Of a DNA stretch of 64,000 nucleotides, positions 22,613-34,863 are shown piece after piece. This DNA comes from Gigaspora margarita (taxonomy: Eukaryota; Glomeromycota; Glomeromycetes; Diversisporales; Gigasporaceae). The first letter of the stretch is position 1. Every line of letters begins with the position of its first letter. The stretch covers positions 301,076 to 365,075 of the forward strand of contig WTPW01000197.1 in assembly GCA_009809945.1 (NCBI GenBank), given 5' to 3'. The position numbers and the translations under genes are program-made. Below the pieces are notes generated by a model. It was not told the origin of the DNA, ran no database searches, and was given only the letters and a program-made list of their open reading frames with translations.

Positions 22613-23616
22613 TTTTTTTTATTTATTTATTTTTTAATTTTTTTTCATTTATTTTTATTTTGGCACTCTAAAGAATACCTTTGCAAAAAAACAAACAACT
22701 TTTTGAAACCTTGCGCAGTCCAACCCAAACTTTTGACACTTTGCAAGAACATACAACTGATGTCTCCAGCAATTTTTAAATTTCCAAGAACGCTTCTTTA
22801 AAGAAATAAAGGTTTAGTTAGGACTATTTATTTTTTCAGTTGACATAATTTGTTTTTGTTTTTGTTTTTTGTTTTTTTTTTAAATTTGTTTTATTAATTT
22901 ATTTTATTCTGGCACTTTACAAGAAAAGAACCCTTATGTCCTGGTACTTTGCAAGAAAACCAACCCAAACTTTTTCGGCACTACATGACTTTTTTGGCAT
23001 TTTGCAAGAACATTAACCCAACTTTAAATTTGCAAGAACGCGAACTCTTACTTTAGAGAAATGAAGATTTGGGGCTTTGTTTATTTTTTTTTTATTAGTT
23101 TGCTTACACGTTTTGTTTTTTCGGTTTTTTTATTTTTTTACTTATTTTAGTTTTATTTTATTTTATTTATTCCTGGACTTTTTTAACACTTTGCGACTTT
23201 TCTGGCACTTTACAAGAACACCAGCCTTAACTTCTCTGGCACTTTGCAAGAACATACTAGATTTTTCTGACAATTTGCAAGAACACTAACACTTCTGAGA
23301 AATTTTTTTTTATTTTTTTCACTTTTTTGAAGTATTTAGAAAAAGAAAACGAAACAAAGGTTATAGCCTAAACAAAAGAAATAGCCAAAGTGAAAACAAT
23401 AGAAAACAAAGAAGTGAAGATAATAGCTAACTTTGGAGTGAGCGAAAATAAGTGTGTAGGGTTAGTTTTTTGTATATAGTAATAGAATTAGATGTGACAA
23501 AGTGTGAAAGTAGTTTAAAATAGGGCTAGTTTTTTGTATATGATAATAGAATTAGATGCGACAAAGTGCGAAAGTAGTTTAAAATATTTGTAATAATGTA
23601 AATAATACCAATAATA

Positions 23617-23752
23617 GGGATCGGTTAAAGCCAGGTCTGTTTACATATTGATCTACACATTGCATAAGTTCTATTCTTGATATCTATGTAGCCTGCTAAC
23701 CTTAACTGCATCAAAAAAACTAACCCTAACGAACCTGGCTTTAATGGTCCCC
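23617..23752. mobile_element. Short MITE carrying CCCTAA tract
   Basis: The ends GGGATCGGTTAAAGCCAGG and its diverged complement (CCTGGCTTTAATGGTCCCC) enclose 136 bp with GATCTACACATTGCATAA, GATATCTAT and ACTAACCCTAACG on one side only. Same design as 17386-17535. Confidence 0.75.
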
Positions 23753-24497
23753 TTTTTTTGGTAATGCGAATGAAATTAATGCATTTAATTAAACATTGAC
23801 GCAAAATTGATTGTATATTCTTAGAAATTAAACTATGAAATTTGCACGAAATTAATCATAAATTTCAAAATTAACAAACTACTGTCATTTGTCCGAATTT
23901 AATTGTATTTTAAAATTAATCATACTTTATAATTAAATTAATTCACAAAACTTAATTATACTTCAAATTAGATATTTAATTTAACGATATAACTTATCTT
24001 GAAATCGTGTAAATGTATAGCTCATGCGAAATGAATTATATAAATGTATGTTTGCCACAAAGTTATCATTGAAAAAGAAATTTTATTAACAAATTCTGCG
24101 CTTACTGTAATTAAACCTTTGAAACATAAAGCATTTACCCAAATTTTACAAATCAGAAGAATATACATCTAATTCTCAACCAAATCACTAACCAAATTAT
24201 ATTTAATAAATCATATTGCAAATACGAATTGTGAAATAATGCAATAAACTTTGAAATTATTTGCTAAATAATGTGTTATTTAAGGCTTTAGTATATAACA
24301 ACAATATAAACTTTAACATATGTATTTGATATTTCTCAATTGTTATTAAAAGTTCCTTTAGTTAAAAAGTTATAATTAAGGTTTCGATTACAGTAAAGAC
24401 TTAGATCAGTTAGAAGAAGATTACTTGTAATGCTAATTATGATAATAATGGAACATATATGAATGTACTACAGTATTAACAGTTAATGACGATTTTT
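23753..24497. other. AT-rich intergenic
   Basis: AATTAA-rich sequence without stops-free frames of coding character or recognisable repeats. Confidence 0.45.
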
Positions 24498-24586
24498 ACA
24501 GAGCTGTTCCCAAATTTCTGGGTCGCATGCGTCGGATATGGGTCGGCATTTGGACATAGTTGTTAGTAGGTTCTATAGCAAAATTA

Positions 24587-24829
24587 GGCGAGACCAACTG
24601 GATTCGGTGTTTTACATTACCCCCCCTCCCCTCCAGAGGAGGGGGGGAGAGGGTGGTTCACATAGTAAAATTTTAAAAAAATTTTTTTTTCGAAAAAATT
24701 ATTTTCCGAATTGCTCTATGACTGTAAAAATTTTCTGAAATATCCCGTAGCCCTATGTATATTTATCTAAATTTTTTTTGCTATGAGGGAGGGGGGTAAT
24801 GTAAAACACCGAATCCAGTTGGTCTCGCC
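24587..24829. mobile_element. PIF/Harbinger-like MITE, TTA duplication
   Basis: A 40-bp perfect terminal inverted repeat starts GGCGAGACCAACTGGATTCG and runs to a CCCCCC tract. TTA flanks both sides (24584-24586, 24830-24832). TWA target duplications with GGC termini are typical of PIF/Harbinger. 243 bp, no coding content. Confidence 0.9.
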
Positions 24830-24855
24830 TTATCAGCTGGACATTTTTTACTTAA

Positions 24856-25108
24856 GGCCATTTGAATTTATAATTTCGTTTAACGTTCCTTTAAGAAGCT
24901 TAAGCGTGGTAGGGGAAGGGGGGTCAAATTAAACGAACATATTAAAATTGCAAAAAATAAACACATTATTATTGGTCGACTTATAAGCACGTGACTTATT
25001 GGAATCCTAAGACGAGATGAGCATTCTGATTGGCCTGTTTAATTCTAGGGAGAGCTCTTAGAGCTGGTGGGGAGAGAACGTTAAACGAAATTGTAATTTT
25101 GAACAGCC
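24856..25108. mobile_element. PIF/Harbinger-like MITE, TAA duplication
   Basis: The ends GGCCATTTGAATTTATAATT and, inverted, GGCTGTTCAAAATTACAATT both continue into TTCGTTTAACGTTC. TAA flanks both sides (24853-24855, 25109-25111). A very similar copy lies in the opposite orientation at 34864-35117. Confidence 0.9.
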
Positions 25109-25224
25109 TAATGAATGGATATGATTTATTAAAATTTTTTTATGCAAAATTGATCAATTCCGATCCAGCCGAACATGATTCTGATGCAGACCGACGTAAC
25201 CCGACCCAGAATTTGGGCCCCTGT

Positions 25225-26179
25225 ATGTGTTAATGACAGTGATCATGTGCAAATCTTTGTGCCGACCAACTCATACAGGGGGCTGGGGCCCATAAAATTT
25301 TAGGTTTAAAAATTCAAAAATTTTCTGATAATAACAAAAAATTTTAGGCCAAATTTAGTTTAAATTTAATAAATTTTAGATAATTTTGATTTAAATTTAT
25401 AAATTTTGATAAAGAAAATACAAAATTTAAAGAAAAAAAATTAAATCGAATTAAAATTAAGGTTTGTTAAGTTAGGGTTAGAGGTAGTTTATACTAAAAT
25501 TTTACGTATAATTTTTTTTTTTTAGAACTTGAAAAGTGTTTTCATAAGCAAAATTCTGAGTCATCATATGTACCTGTGTTTAATACACGGTGTACAAATA
25601 GAAATTTCTTTTGATAAATTTTGAGTTAATTTAGAAAATTTCATAAGTTCATTCTTTTGAAGAATGTATTATAAGAACAAAGCTTGTAATTTGATTTAAT
25701 GCAATATAAAAACGATTAGAAATCAAATTGCACTAGTCACATCTTAAGATCATAATATCAATCTTCAATACAAACTAGTCAAGTGCTGTATGTCTTAGAA
25801 ATTATTTAAATAAGTTTTATAAAACTTTTATTAAAAATAAAACACATATTACTAGAGATAGATCTTTTGAATCTACTGCACAGGCTCGCACTATGGTAGT
25901 TTGCTGCTAGTGCGGGCCAGAATTGTGAAATTCTGATATCATTAAATTACTTAATGATCAACTTCATTATGGTGAGACCCAAAAAGCCTTGAGACCCAGA
26001 CCAAATCAACCACACCTTTTTCTGCCTACTAATTCAAGTTTCAGGCATCTTGCAAGATTAAAGGACATTGGTTTAGTTGGATATTAGTATTGTTAGTTTA
26101 TTTAGTTGTAGACCCAATTTCTACCACTATCACAACTGATAGAATTGGTATTTTGTCAAAACAGAAAATTATCATCCCT
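25225..26179. other. Gene-poor stretch with possible decayed coding fragment
   Basis: Between about 25880 and 26085 one plus frame reads coding-like peptide (DIIKLLNDQLHYGETQKALR and onward) broken upstream by two in-frame stops and ending in a stop. No family was recognised. The rest is AT-rich and featureless. Confidence 0.3.
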
Positions 26180-26181
26180 TA

Positions 26182-26902
26182 GAGTTGGGCACAGAAAATT
26201 TTTAAGGCATGCCCAGAGGGGCATGTCTACAAGGACACACCCCTATAAAGATTATAATTGGCTAATTTATATAGATCAATTGATCAATAAATTAAAATAC
26301 TAAACTTTATTCTTACTATCTTTTTGAACTTTTAGAAAAATACTTTGCTTTAGTCTACTAATTATTAAGAAATACTATCTTGTTTATATAGATTTAGCTT
26401 TTATAATCTTAAATTAACTATATAAAATTTGCTTTTTAAATCTTTAATCTCTTGATTTTTTTTGCAAAATAAAATCTAATTATCATAGTGAATTTATAAA
26501 ATTAAAGTATTTTAACTAACTATGAAATGTATCATTTATTATTGGTTTTTGGACATTTCTTTATCTATATGACTTTGCTATAAGAAATGTCTGAAAACAA
26601 TAGTATATGATGCACTTCATAGTAAAAAAAAAATGCAGCTGCAATGTTTTATTTGTTTTATTTCGTAGATTATAAATATTTTTGAAAAAAAATAAAAATC
26701 TAATAAAATTTGCTTAGAAAAACTAAATATACATAACTAAGTTTGGGCTATAGTTGTATTATAATTTTTTTATTATGACTCTGGCATACTTAATTGTCCA
26801 ATCAAATTCCTTTTAAGTCACATGATAAGATCACATGATAAGGGCATGCCTTTTGGCCAAAGGTCATGCCCCAGGCATGCCCTCTAATACTGTGCCCAGC
26901 CC
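26182..26902. mobile_element. Tc1/mariner-type foldback, TA duplication
   Basis: The ends G(A/G)G(C/T)TGGGCACAG are inverted, with AGGCATGCC repeated inverted just inside; TA flanks both ends (26180-26181, 26903-26904). A second palindrome at about 26515-26625 (AAATGTATCATTTATTATTG and mirror) lies in the middle. 721 bp, non-coding. Confidence 0.85.
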
Positions 26903-27038
26903 TATCGTCCCTGCTTGGCGTGTGTTTTGATTATTTTGATTAAGTAGATCATCTGAATGTTGGTCATACATACTATTTACAGAATTTGAACGTCAAAACC
27001 GTCTCTTTTCTAGACAATTCAAAACAAATTAATTTATA

Positions 27039-28545
27039 GTATTAAAAATATTTACGGGCATACAGTATGCCCTAAATAATGAAAAATATTTTTAATAATT
27101 TGAATAATGAATTTAATTCTTTATACCCGTGCGCACTTGTGAACTGACATTGGTGCAAAATGTCAATTCCCATTCTTTGGCTATTTTTCTTCTCGAAAAA
27201 CTCGGATTAAAAGAATGTTTAAAAGAATGTGTGAATTTTCCGAAACGTTATTTGGTTATGCAAGATTTTTAAAAATTCTTAATATATCTCGTTTAGAAAT
27301 AAAAGTTAAAGAATAGATCAATCTCGAGCTTGATGAACCGAAATCATCTTTCGAAGCATCGATGGATCCCGAGGAAGTTAGAGAATGGTTGAATCATTAT
27401 TTTACTGAACTGATACCATATCACGACACGACACATTGATGAATTTCATAGTTAATTTTACTATTGAAAGTGGCGCTATATTGGATGAATTAGTTGTAAT
27501 ATTTAATGATTTCTTAAACTTAAGCCAGAGATCTTTTGCTCACTAGGACAAAATAGGCAAATTTTCTCACGACTACAACATCTATCTTTAGGCGATATAA
27601 CATTCTTCAACATAGAAATCATTATTACATTATTAAGGATCTTGGCAAAAAATGCTACAAAAATTAGAGCTTTGAAACTTGAAGAATTTTATTCTGATTA
27701 TAATTGTTAATACACAATTATATCATGCACTATTTTATGCTACTATGCACATGATTAAATCGCAAGAGCAGCTTTGGCCTAATTAGCTTAATTACAGTAA
27801 AAAAACTTACAGAAATCTACGGTATCATTTCAGCTTTAGAGAGTCAAAAAAACTTATTACAAAAAGTTAGAATAGATTATTGTAATTTTAGCGAAGAGTT
27901 TGAGGTATTGAAAATTTTTAAAAATTAGAAACACTTATTAGTATTGGTTGTTGCGACTATAAGATACCGTTGAAAAGATTTGATTGTAAAATCAAAACTT
28001 TAATGATAGATGATCACTCGATTGATGCACGGGATATAGAATTTTTTTTAAAAAAAAAAAGTCTGGCTTATCGCTGCAACAACTAAGTCTCAATTCTAGA
28101 GAAATTTTGGGATAATCGTTATTATTAAATGTACTTAATACGTTTTGTTCTAACATTACATACCACAACATTATAAAGATTGAGTTTTCGACACAATTTT
28201 TAAAGCTTATTAGTAATTTATAAAAACTTCAATTTCTCACGTTACAGTGCGCTGTTGATGACATACCAGAAGAACTGAAAATACGAGTAATGCAGTTTGC
28301 AGAAATAATACCATTAGCATTGAATATCTTAACTTATGTCATAATACTTGACGAAAATCATATATTGATATTTTCCTTAATCATTGAAATGCACACTTAA
28401 AAAGACTGTTAATTTGATAACGAGAAACCTGTTAAATCGCTAATTGAATTATGCATACGTAACAAGGCATTAAAATACGTGGGCTTAACCATTTATAGGC
28501 TTAGAAAGAATTGGAAGAATATTTAAATTGGCATATTATTGATTG
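27039..28545 (+). pseudogene. Decayed F-box/LRR paralogue
   Basis: Homology to the intact F-box gene at 29983-31500 can be followed from its start codon region (AAAATATTTACGGGC) to its last codons (CATATTATTG). Readable pieces include HWCKMSIPILW, GYARFLKIL and DDIPEELKIRVM, all matched in the intact protein. The copy has lost its ATG, has several in-frame stops (for example within the F-box and after residue-equivalent 105) and multiple frameshifts, so it cannot make the full protein. At 1.51 kb it keeps almost the full gene length, indicating decay by point changes and small indels. It lies tail-to-tail with the intact gene, 1.4 kb apart. Confidence 0.9.
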
Positions 28546-29880
28546 AAAGGCACCGTAATTTTTAGAGGAGAGGGAAGGTCAGCAACCTATCACATCTATA
28601 TATTGTATATAAAATTTTCTATTACCTAGGAGGGAGGAGTCTGGCCTTCTACTAAAAAGAAATTACGTAATAAACGACATATACCATATTCCTAATTTCT
28701 ATAAATTTCTTTTATCTGTGGGTCAAATATTTTATGTAATTAAATTGGCCAAGCGATGAAATCAAAATCTAAAATATAATAAAACTGACCCTTATCTCAA
28801 CTACTGTCCTAAAATAATATAAATCATTCACAAACACAAACTTTAGGTTTTTACTGGTAGTTAAAATCATTTTAACATTGAATTTATTACGTACAAAGTG
28901 TGAATATTAGTTATGTTATGTAAATACATAAATAATTAGAAACATATTAATTAATTACACATCACTCAAATGAGGTTTGATGTAAACAATTCGGAAGAAA
29001 TAAAAAAAGAGTGGTTTGAATTTTGATACATACAGTAATTATAAGATAATTTAAATTATTATAATCATCAAAATTATGTTATTTCTAAATATGCGCTTTT
29101 TTTTTCTTTTTGTTATATGGATAATGAAGAGATACGTTAGATTTTTAGCACTTTTAAGCATTTACGATCTTGATGCAACATTATAATCAAAAATGTGTTG
29201 CAAATAAATGCTTTATCGCATGAATTGAAGAATTATAAAGTCTTGAGATATAATAAATGGTTTATGATATTCGATTTATTAGACTTAAGATCGACACTTA
29301 CTTTCTAATCAAGAGCCTTTAAATCTTCATAAATCAAATAGTTTTAGGAAATCCTGCATTTGTCCAAAGTTCATTTAAATTGAATGTTACTCTTCGTCAT
29401 GAGACGAAAAATATTTAGAAATGAATAAGAGTCATTGTTTAAATGATTATAGATTAAGTAAGGATCTATCCAGAAATATGCAATTAATACGGGCCAGTTG
29501 ATAAATAATATTAGAGTCATGTCGAATTACACGCGGTGCCCTTTCACTGTAAGCAAATTTAATTTTTTATGTGAAATATGCAATTAGAAAGACTATAATT
29601 ATAGAGGTTAGATTATTATGCTATAATAATTACTGTTCGTTCTATTGCATATACGCGTATGTATCAAGATTATAGACCACTTACGGTATTTCTTTCTTCC
29701 CAATTGTTTTTATAAAACCATATTTAGGCGCTGTGTTATGAATTAATATGTTTCTGATTATTAACGTATATACTTAAAATATTACATCTTGTCCCTAATA
29801 AATTTGACGTTAAATAAAGTCCTAAGGTTTGTATATTGCGAATGATTTATTATGTTTAGGATAGCATTTGAATTTGTCGA
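28546..29880. other. Spacer between F-box copies
   Basis: No intact gene. Around 28560-28670 a GAGGAGAGGGAAGGTC / GAGGGAGGAGTCTGGCC pair in AT-rich flanks may be a small degraded inverted-repeat element. Short peptides readable near 29350-29430 are not enough to call a gene. Confidence 0.35.
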
Positions 29881-29881
29881 T

Positions 29882-29887
29882 TTTATT
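29882..29887 (-). promoter_or_regulatory. Possible polyadenylation signal of F-box gene
   Basis: AATAAA on the minus strand about 95 bp beyond the stop codon of the F-box gene. The region is AT-rich, so chance occurrence is possible. Confidence 0.35.
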
Positions 29888-29982
29888 ATAATTTTGAATT
29901 TTGAATTTTGCAATTTTTAGAGTTTGATACACATAATATAACATAAAATCTTGTTGGTTCACAGATAAACGATTTATAAAAA

Positions 29983-31500
29983 TTAACAATTAACAATAAT
30001 ATGCTCAAATGGTACCAATGAAACATATGTTTCCATTTCCTTTCTAGTATTACCATCTAAACCACATAATTCGTATACACCCACATATTTCAAAGCCTTG
30101 TTTCGTATGCAGAATTCGATTAACGCTTTAACGGTTTTTTCGTCATTAAGGCGATCAATTAACAGTCTTTTTAAGGGTGCATTGCAATGATTGAGGAAAA
30201 TATCATTATATGATTCTAGCCAAGTATTATGACTTAAGTTAAGATATTGCAATGTTAACGGCAATATTTCTGCAAATTTCATTACTCGTATTTTCAGTTC
30301 TTCTGGTATGTCATCAAAAGTGCACTGCAACGTGAGAAATTGAAGTTTTGATAAATTACCAATAAGCTCTAAAAATTGTGCCGAAAACTCAATATTCATA
30401 ATGTTGAGGTATGTAACATTTGGACAGAAAGTATTAAGTGCTTTTAGTAATAACGATTCTTCCCGAATTCTTGATTCAATTTTCAATCGTAATCGTTGTA
30501 GTAATAAGCCAGACTTTTCTAAAATTGGTACTATAGTCGATGCATCAATCGAGGAATCAACTATTTCTAAAGTGCTGACTTTATAATTTAATGTTTTCAG
30601 TAGTTCCGTAAAGCAATGCTTAATACGAAGTGTTTCTAAATTCTTACAATTTTTCAGTACCTCAAACTCTGCGCTATAATGACAATTTTTTACTATAACT
30701 TCCTGTAATGAGTTTTTTTGACTTTCTAAAGCTAAAATGATGCCGTGGAATTCTGAAGAATTATCTCCTCTTAATTTAAACAGCCCAAGTTGCTCTTGTG
30801 ATTTAATAATGTGTATAAAACCATCAATTAAGTTCCACCGACAAGCATTACCATAAGTAAGATCAAGCTCCAAAACATTAATTTTTGTAGGAATTTTTAG
30901 CAAGTCTATGAAAAAATTATATGTAGTTTCAAAGCCGAAGTTTGATATGTTACCCAAAGACAGATGTCGGAGTCGTGAGAAAAATTGATCATTTGGTACT
31001 AATGAGATTAAGATCTCTGGCACAAAGGTAAGATAATCAGTATAAACAAATTCATGCAAAGTGGCGCCACTTTCGATAAATAATTTGAATAATAAACTGA
31101 TTATGTGAGTTTTTGTTTTGTAGTCCGATTTAATATACTCGCCCGATCGAAAGAGATAAACGATCCAGTCATCAACTTTGCATTCTAAATTATTTAGATC
31201 AAGAACCTTTAAAAATCTTGCATAATCAAATAGCGTTTTTGAAAAGTCTGCATCTATTCCATAATTTTCTAAAATGGATTTGTCATATTCGCCAAAAGAT
31301 GAAAAATATGTAGGAATTAATAAATGTCCTCTTGTTTGGTCGGATGAGAATGGATCTTGCCAAAGAATAGGGATTGACATTTTGCACCAATGTCTGCTCA
31401 CAAGTGTGCACTGGTATAAGGAATAAATTTCATTATCCAAATTATTAAGAATATTTTCCATTAATTCGGGCATATTGCCCGTAAATATTTTTGATGCCAT
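29983..31500 (-). CDS. F-box/leucine-rich-repeat-like protein
   Basis: A single-exon gene for 505 residues. The N-terminus (about residues 8-52) is a degenerate F-box: MPELMENILNNL, then SLYQCTLVSRHWCKMSIPIL, then W and P, the pattern that binds Skp1 in SCF ubiquitin ligases. From about residue 85 to the end, leucine-rich segments recur every 25-30 residues (for example LSKLQFLTLQCT, LTLQYLNLSHNTWL), consistent with a solenoid that would hold substrates. No transmembrane segment is seen. The start ATG follows stops in frame, and homology with the neighbouring pseudogene extends to it. Role as an SCF substrate adaptor is inferred from the family. Such genes are strongly expanded in arbuscular mycorrhizal fungi; the substrate is unknown. 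Confidence 0.88.
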   Translation of the reverse strand: MASKIFTGNMPELMENILNNLDNEIYSLYQCTLVSRHWCKMSIPILWQDPFSSDQTRGHLLIPTYFSSFGEYDKSILENYGIDADFSKTLFDYARFLKVLDLNNLECKVDDWIVYLFRSGEYIKSDYKTKTHIISLLFKLFIESGATLHEFVYTDYLTFVPEILISLVPNDQFFSRLRHLSLGNISNFGFETTYNFFIDLLKIPTKINVLELDLTYGNACRWNLIDGFIHIIKSQEQLGLFKLRGDNSSEFHGIILALESQKNSLQEVIVKNCHYSAEFEVLKNCKNLETLRIKHCFTELLKTLNYKVSTLEIVDSSIDASTIVPILEKSGLLLQRLRLKIESRIREESLLLKALNTFCPNVTYLNIMNIEFSAQFLELIGNLSKLQFLTLQCTFDDIPEELKIRVMKFAEILPLTLQYLNLSHNTWLESYNDIFLNHCNAPLKRLLIDRLNDEKTVKALIEFCIRNKALKYVGVYELCGLDGNTRKEMETYVSLVPFEHIIVNC

Positions 31501-34021
31501 TTGAGTTTAATCTGATCAGAATCAAAAGAATGATAATTACGTATTGTTATAGTAACATTGCCTATAAATAGTAGAAATGTATCTTGGATCTACAGTATCC
31601 CGTGATAATTAATCAATCAAATTGTGGATCTGTGCCGGAGTTAAATGAATGTCACGTGGAACGTGATCCATCAAAATTTTCATCAATTCAAATATTTAAT
31701 ACCAAATTCATAAAAATATATGTATATCGACAGAAATAATGAAATATAATATTTAGAGTCAAAAATTTTTTTTTAATCATTCTAAAAAAAAAAAATAAAA
31801 TATTATTTTATCATTAATTTTGGAATAATCGAATATTTGTTTGATACGTAAGTAACGAGCAGCTTTTGTCTTGGATCATCTACCGCCCTATTTGATTAAT
31901 CAATCGAAAGTTTGAGGTAATCGAATTATTGAGTAAGTATGAGGTAATTGTTATATAAACGATGGAAATCAACTTTGTCTTTTCTACGAACCTGACTTCC
32001 ATTCTGGTTATATCGAAACACCCTTCACAGGAGTAATCAATACTTTTATGGACTCGCCTGCTGGGACAGCAGCCAGAGTAAGATAAAATCGAGTAATTGC
32101 GCAGGTATAGTTGTTAGACGAAACTTTTTCACTTGATGACGAAAGACAAAACCTTTAATTCTTCTGACGAAAGACGAAACTCCAAACTTAAAATGACGAA
32201 ACCCTATACTCAAAGGCGAAGCTCTAGTGCTCCTTCTAAAAAAAAAAAAAAATAAAAAAATAAATAAATAAAAAATAAAATAAAACAATTACCAAAAATC
32301 TATGTTAATGTTAATAACGAAACCCTATGTTTTGCAATTAATAAAACAAACTTATAATTTTATATGCTTAAAAAAACACCAAATTTATTATTGAGTCTCG
32401 TTATTTTATTTAATGCTGGAGATGTTTATAGGTTTAACCCGGCATGTATATATAGTTTTTTTTTTAAAAAAGTTAATTATAGAATTTGTAAATATTTAAA
32501 TAAATAATAGACTAGGAAAATGTACAGCATTATGAGTTCATATTCTATTTCAAGAACCCAATTTCTGATTTCTTGATTTAAATAATCGTTAATATATTCA
32601 ACATAGCTGTATATTCAAATAGTTGGTTTAGATCATTTGGAAGGATAATTTCGAAAGGAGCTAATAATGCTTACTCCTCAGTATTTAATATTAAAAGAAA
32701 TGTTCTTATGAGTTTTATATCTTTGAAACGATCTTTCAGATCTCTCCATAATATTGGTATAATACTACATTATTGACGGTTTACAAGAAGTCAAGGAAAT
32801 AAATTTTGTAATCATTTTGAAGGTTACTGAATATAATAAAGTGTCATTCGTTTGGTAATGCTATCATTTTGAATTTTAATGTAACTGCGTAAAAAAATGT
32901 CTAGATTTTTTATATGATACTGAAAACAAAATAAAGTGTAACATGAAAATCGCTCTCTGAAAATCGCATTAATCTCAATTTTTTTTTGTCACCTTTTACG
33001 TACTAATAAAAAAAAAAAACCTACCTGCCAAATTTTTGCACGTTGTCCAATAACCAACCCCAATTAAGAAGTCACAGTATCAGTTATAAGAAGATAAACC
33101 ATCCAATAAAAACCTGGGGAAAATTGAGGCATACCATAAGATGACTATATTATTAAATTTGAATCAGTACACAAAAGTTTGTTAGATACTACTCGAACTG
33201 ATTGGACGAAATCGACGACCTTCAGCAATAATATTATTTAATCTTTTCCAAACTTTGAGTGATGATATTTAAGTAACTACTTATCCAATGTTGGTGAATT
33301 TATTTATTTAATCACATGACTTCATAGAATCAAATAAAAAAAAGTTTATCTAGATAGGTAGTTACGAGGATATCTCAATATTTTGCTTACCTAAACATAG
33401 GTCGAATGAAGCCCTATAGGAATTGTAAAAACCAGAGAGATATCGGTCTCAGATTTTTTTTATTTTTTTTTAAATCGGGAACTTGATATTACAATGAATA
33501 TAACTTGAATGTCTAGCAAACCTAAGCTTTATCAGTTTTAATCAGAAACAAATCAGTTAAACCTATGTAAGTATCTGTAAATCGATAAATAAAACCTATA
33601 TTGATCAAATATTAATATCATAACGATAACAGATTATACGCACAATCTTAAATAGTTTGACTTACGTAATTTAATAATAAAATATATAGTTGAGTTTACT
33701 AATTCCCTCCCCCTTCTAGTTCCCATTGGCCGAATGCAAAAAAATTTGTCTATCATTGGATGAAATAAATCACTGATCGGATGGCTTAAAAATTAATGTA
33801 AAAGTATCAATTCGATAATTGATTTTTAATTAATAATTACATGTTTATTAAAATTTTTTAAATCTTTCTTACTCATTAATAGCTCTTCATGATAACACTT
33901 TGGAGGTTCTTTTTTCAGCAATTTTTCTTGAATCGTTTCATCGCAAACTGAAATATACTTATATGAAAGGACGATAAAGTAGGAACTAAATTTTTGGTTT
34001 ATTTTTATGAATTAATTATTT
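31501..34021. other. Intergenic region with poly(A)-like tract and remnants
   Basis: At 32140-32235 a GACGAAA-type motif recurs (GACGAAACTCC, GACGAAACCC, GGCGAAGCTC), followed by an A-rich tract to 32285, possibly a retroposed fragment. At 33250-33390 is a diverged palindrome of the 6110-7018 type. Peptide resembling a kinase N-lobe may be readable at about 32640-32890 (see findings). No intact gene was found. Confidence 0.35.
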
Positions 34022-34368
34022 TATACCCGTAGGGTACATTAAATTTTTTGTACCCGTTATTTTGATACATACAAAACCAGTAATACCGACATTGTTTACG
34101 TTAGGTTACATTAGGTTAGGGTTAGGGTGAGAACTATATTAGAGTTAGAGTTTAGGCTATTATATAGTAAAATCGCTCAAGGAAAACTTTTTGTTAATGC
34201 ACAGGATGTGGTTTAGTATGCAGTTTTTGCGTAATGAGCGATTTTTGTCAAAACGAACATTTGTTTTTAATTTTTCTGATTGTGTAACATTACACCTAAT
34301 TTTAAATTTTAGTGGCGATCTATAGGTCACATGATGCAGGTATATGTACCTTTGGGTACATATATATA
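34022..34368. mobile_element. Foldback MITE with TTAGGG tract
   Basis: The ends TATACCCGTAGGGTACA and its diverged complement (TGTACCTTTGGGTACATATA) enclose about 350 bp that include TTAGGTTAGGGTTAGGG at about 34110-34127. Non-coding. Confidence 0.65.
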
Positions 34369-34428
34369 ATCCCTTTATTTATTGATTTTTTTTTCTAATT
34401 CATTTTTATTTTTTTTTTAGGAGTTTGC

Positions 34429-34763
34429 TATTTATCACCACTGGTGATCATCACCAGTAATCAATTTGCCAATTAAAATTCAGGATCAGGTGTAACATGT
34501 AGATCAATTTTTGTGTAACAAAAACAAAGAATTTTATAAAAAATTGCTAAAATTGCTTCTAACCTGAAATTTTGTCTATGAAACTACTTTTTTTTATGCA
34601 AAAAAAAAATTACTTGCTAAATTTTACTATATACAAAGCCCTATTCTAATCTCTAACCTTTACCCTTACCCTAATATTAAAAAGATTTATTTTTATTTAA
34701 TACAAACTGTTTGTTTTGTTTATTTTGTAGATCATAACGGTGATGATCACCACAGGTAATATG
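34429..34763. mobile_element. Foldback with GGTGATCATCACC ends
   Basis: TCACCACTGGTGATCATCAC at the left and its complement at about 34740-34762 form inverted ends. The interior resembles 8035-8354. A short T-rich tract follows. Confidence 0.65.
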
Positions 34764-34863
34764 TAGTAATTTTTTTTTTTTTAAATTATTATTTATTTAT
34801 TTATTTATTTGTTTTAATTCGTTTATTTATTTAATTTATTTCTTTTTACTTCGTTTTTCTTTA

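Larger units (their letters stand above)
20500..23615. mobile_element. Large foldback containing 32-bp repeat arrays
   Basis: The left arm (about 21398-22130, continuing left of a retrocopy at 20613-21382) and right arm (22660-23600) are inverted copies. Both contain TTTAACTACTTTCGCACTTT-like sequence, followed by degenerate repeats of TTGCAAAGTGCCAGAAAAGT with a period near 32 bp and low-complexity A/T tracts. The right arm duplicates its CTAGTTTTTTGTATAT segment (23460-23590). A related element covers about 60720-62460. Outer borders are approximate. Confidence 0.6.
24498..25224. mobile_element. Host element carrying two PIF-like MITEs
   Basis: The outer inverted ends ACAG(A/G)G..CCCAAATT and TCTGGGTCG are about 40 bp long, with several mismatches. 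TTAATGAC occurs close to both outer borders (24483 and 25231), but not directly at the ends, so the target duplication is unresolved. Two GGC-ended MITEs (24587-24829, 24856-25108) sit inside. Confidence 0.6.

Noticed and set aside
25030..25233. 67-residue plus frame
   Set aside because: It is largely the right half of a PIF-like MITE and continues into the host element end.
24483..25238. TTAATGAC as an exact hAT duplication of the 24498-25224 element
   Set aside because: The 8-mers do not touch the inverted repeat ends (about 7 and 6 bp away), so the match may be chance.
30401..30586. Plus frame opposite the F-box gene
   Set aside because: Antisense shadow of the long coding sequence at 29983-31500.
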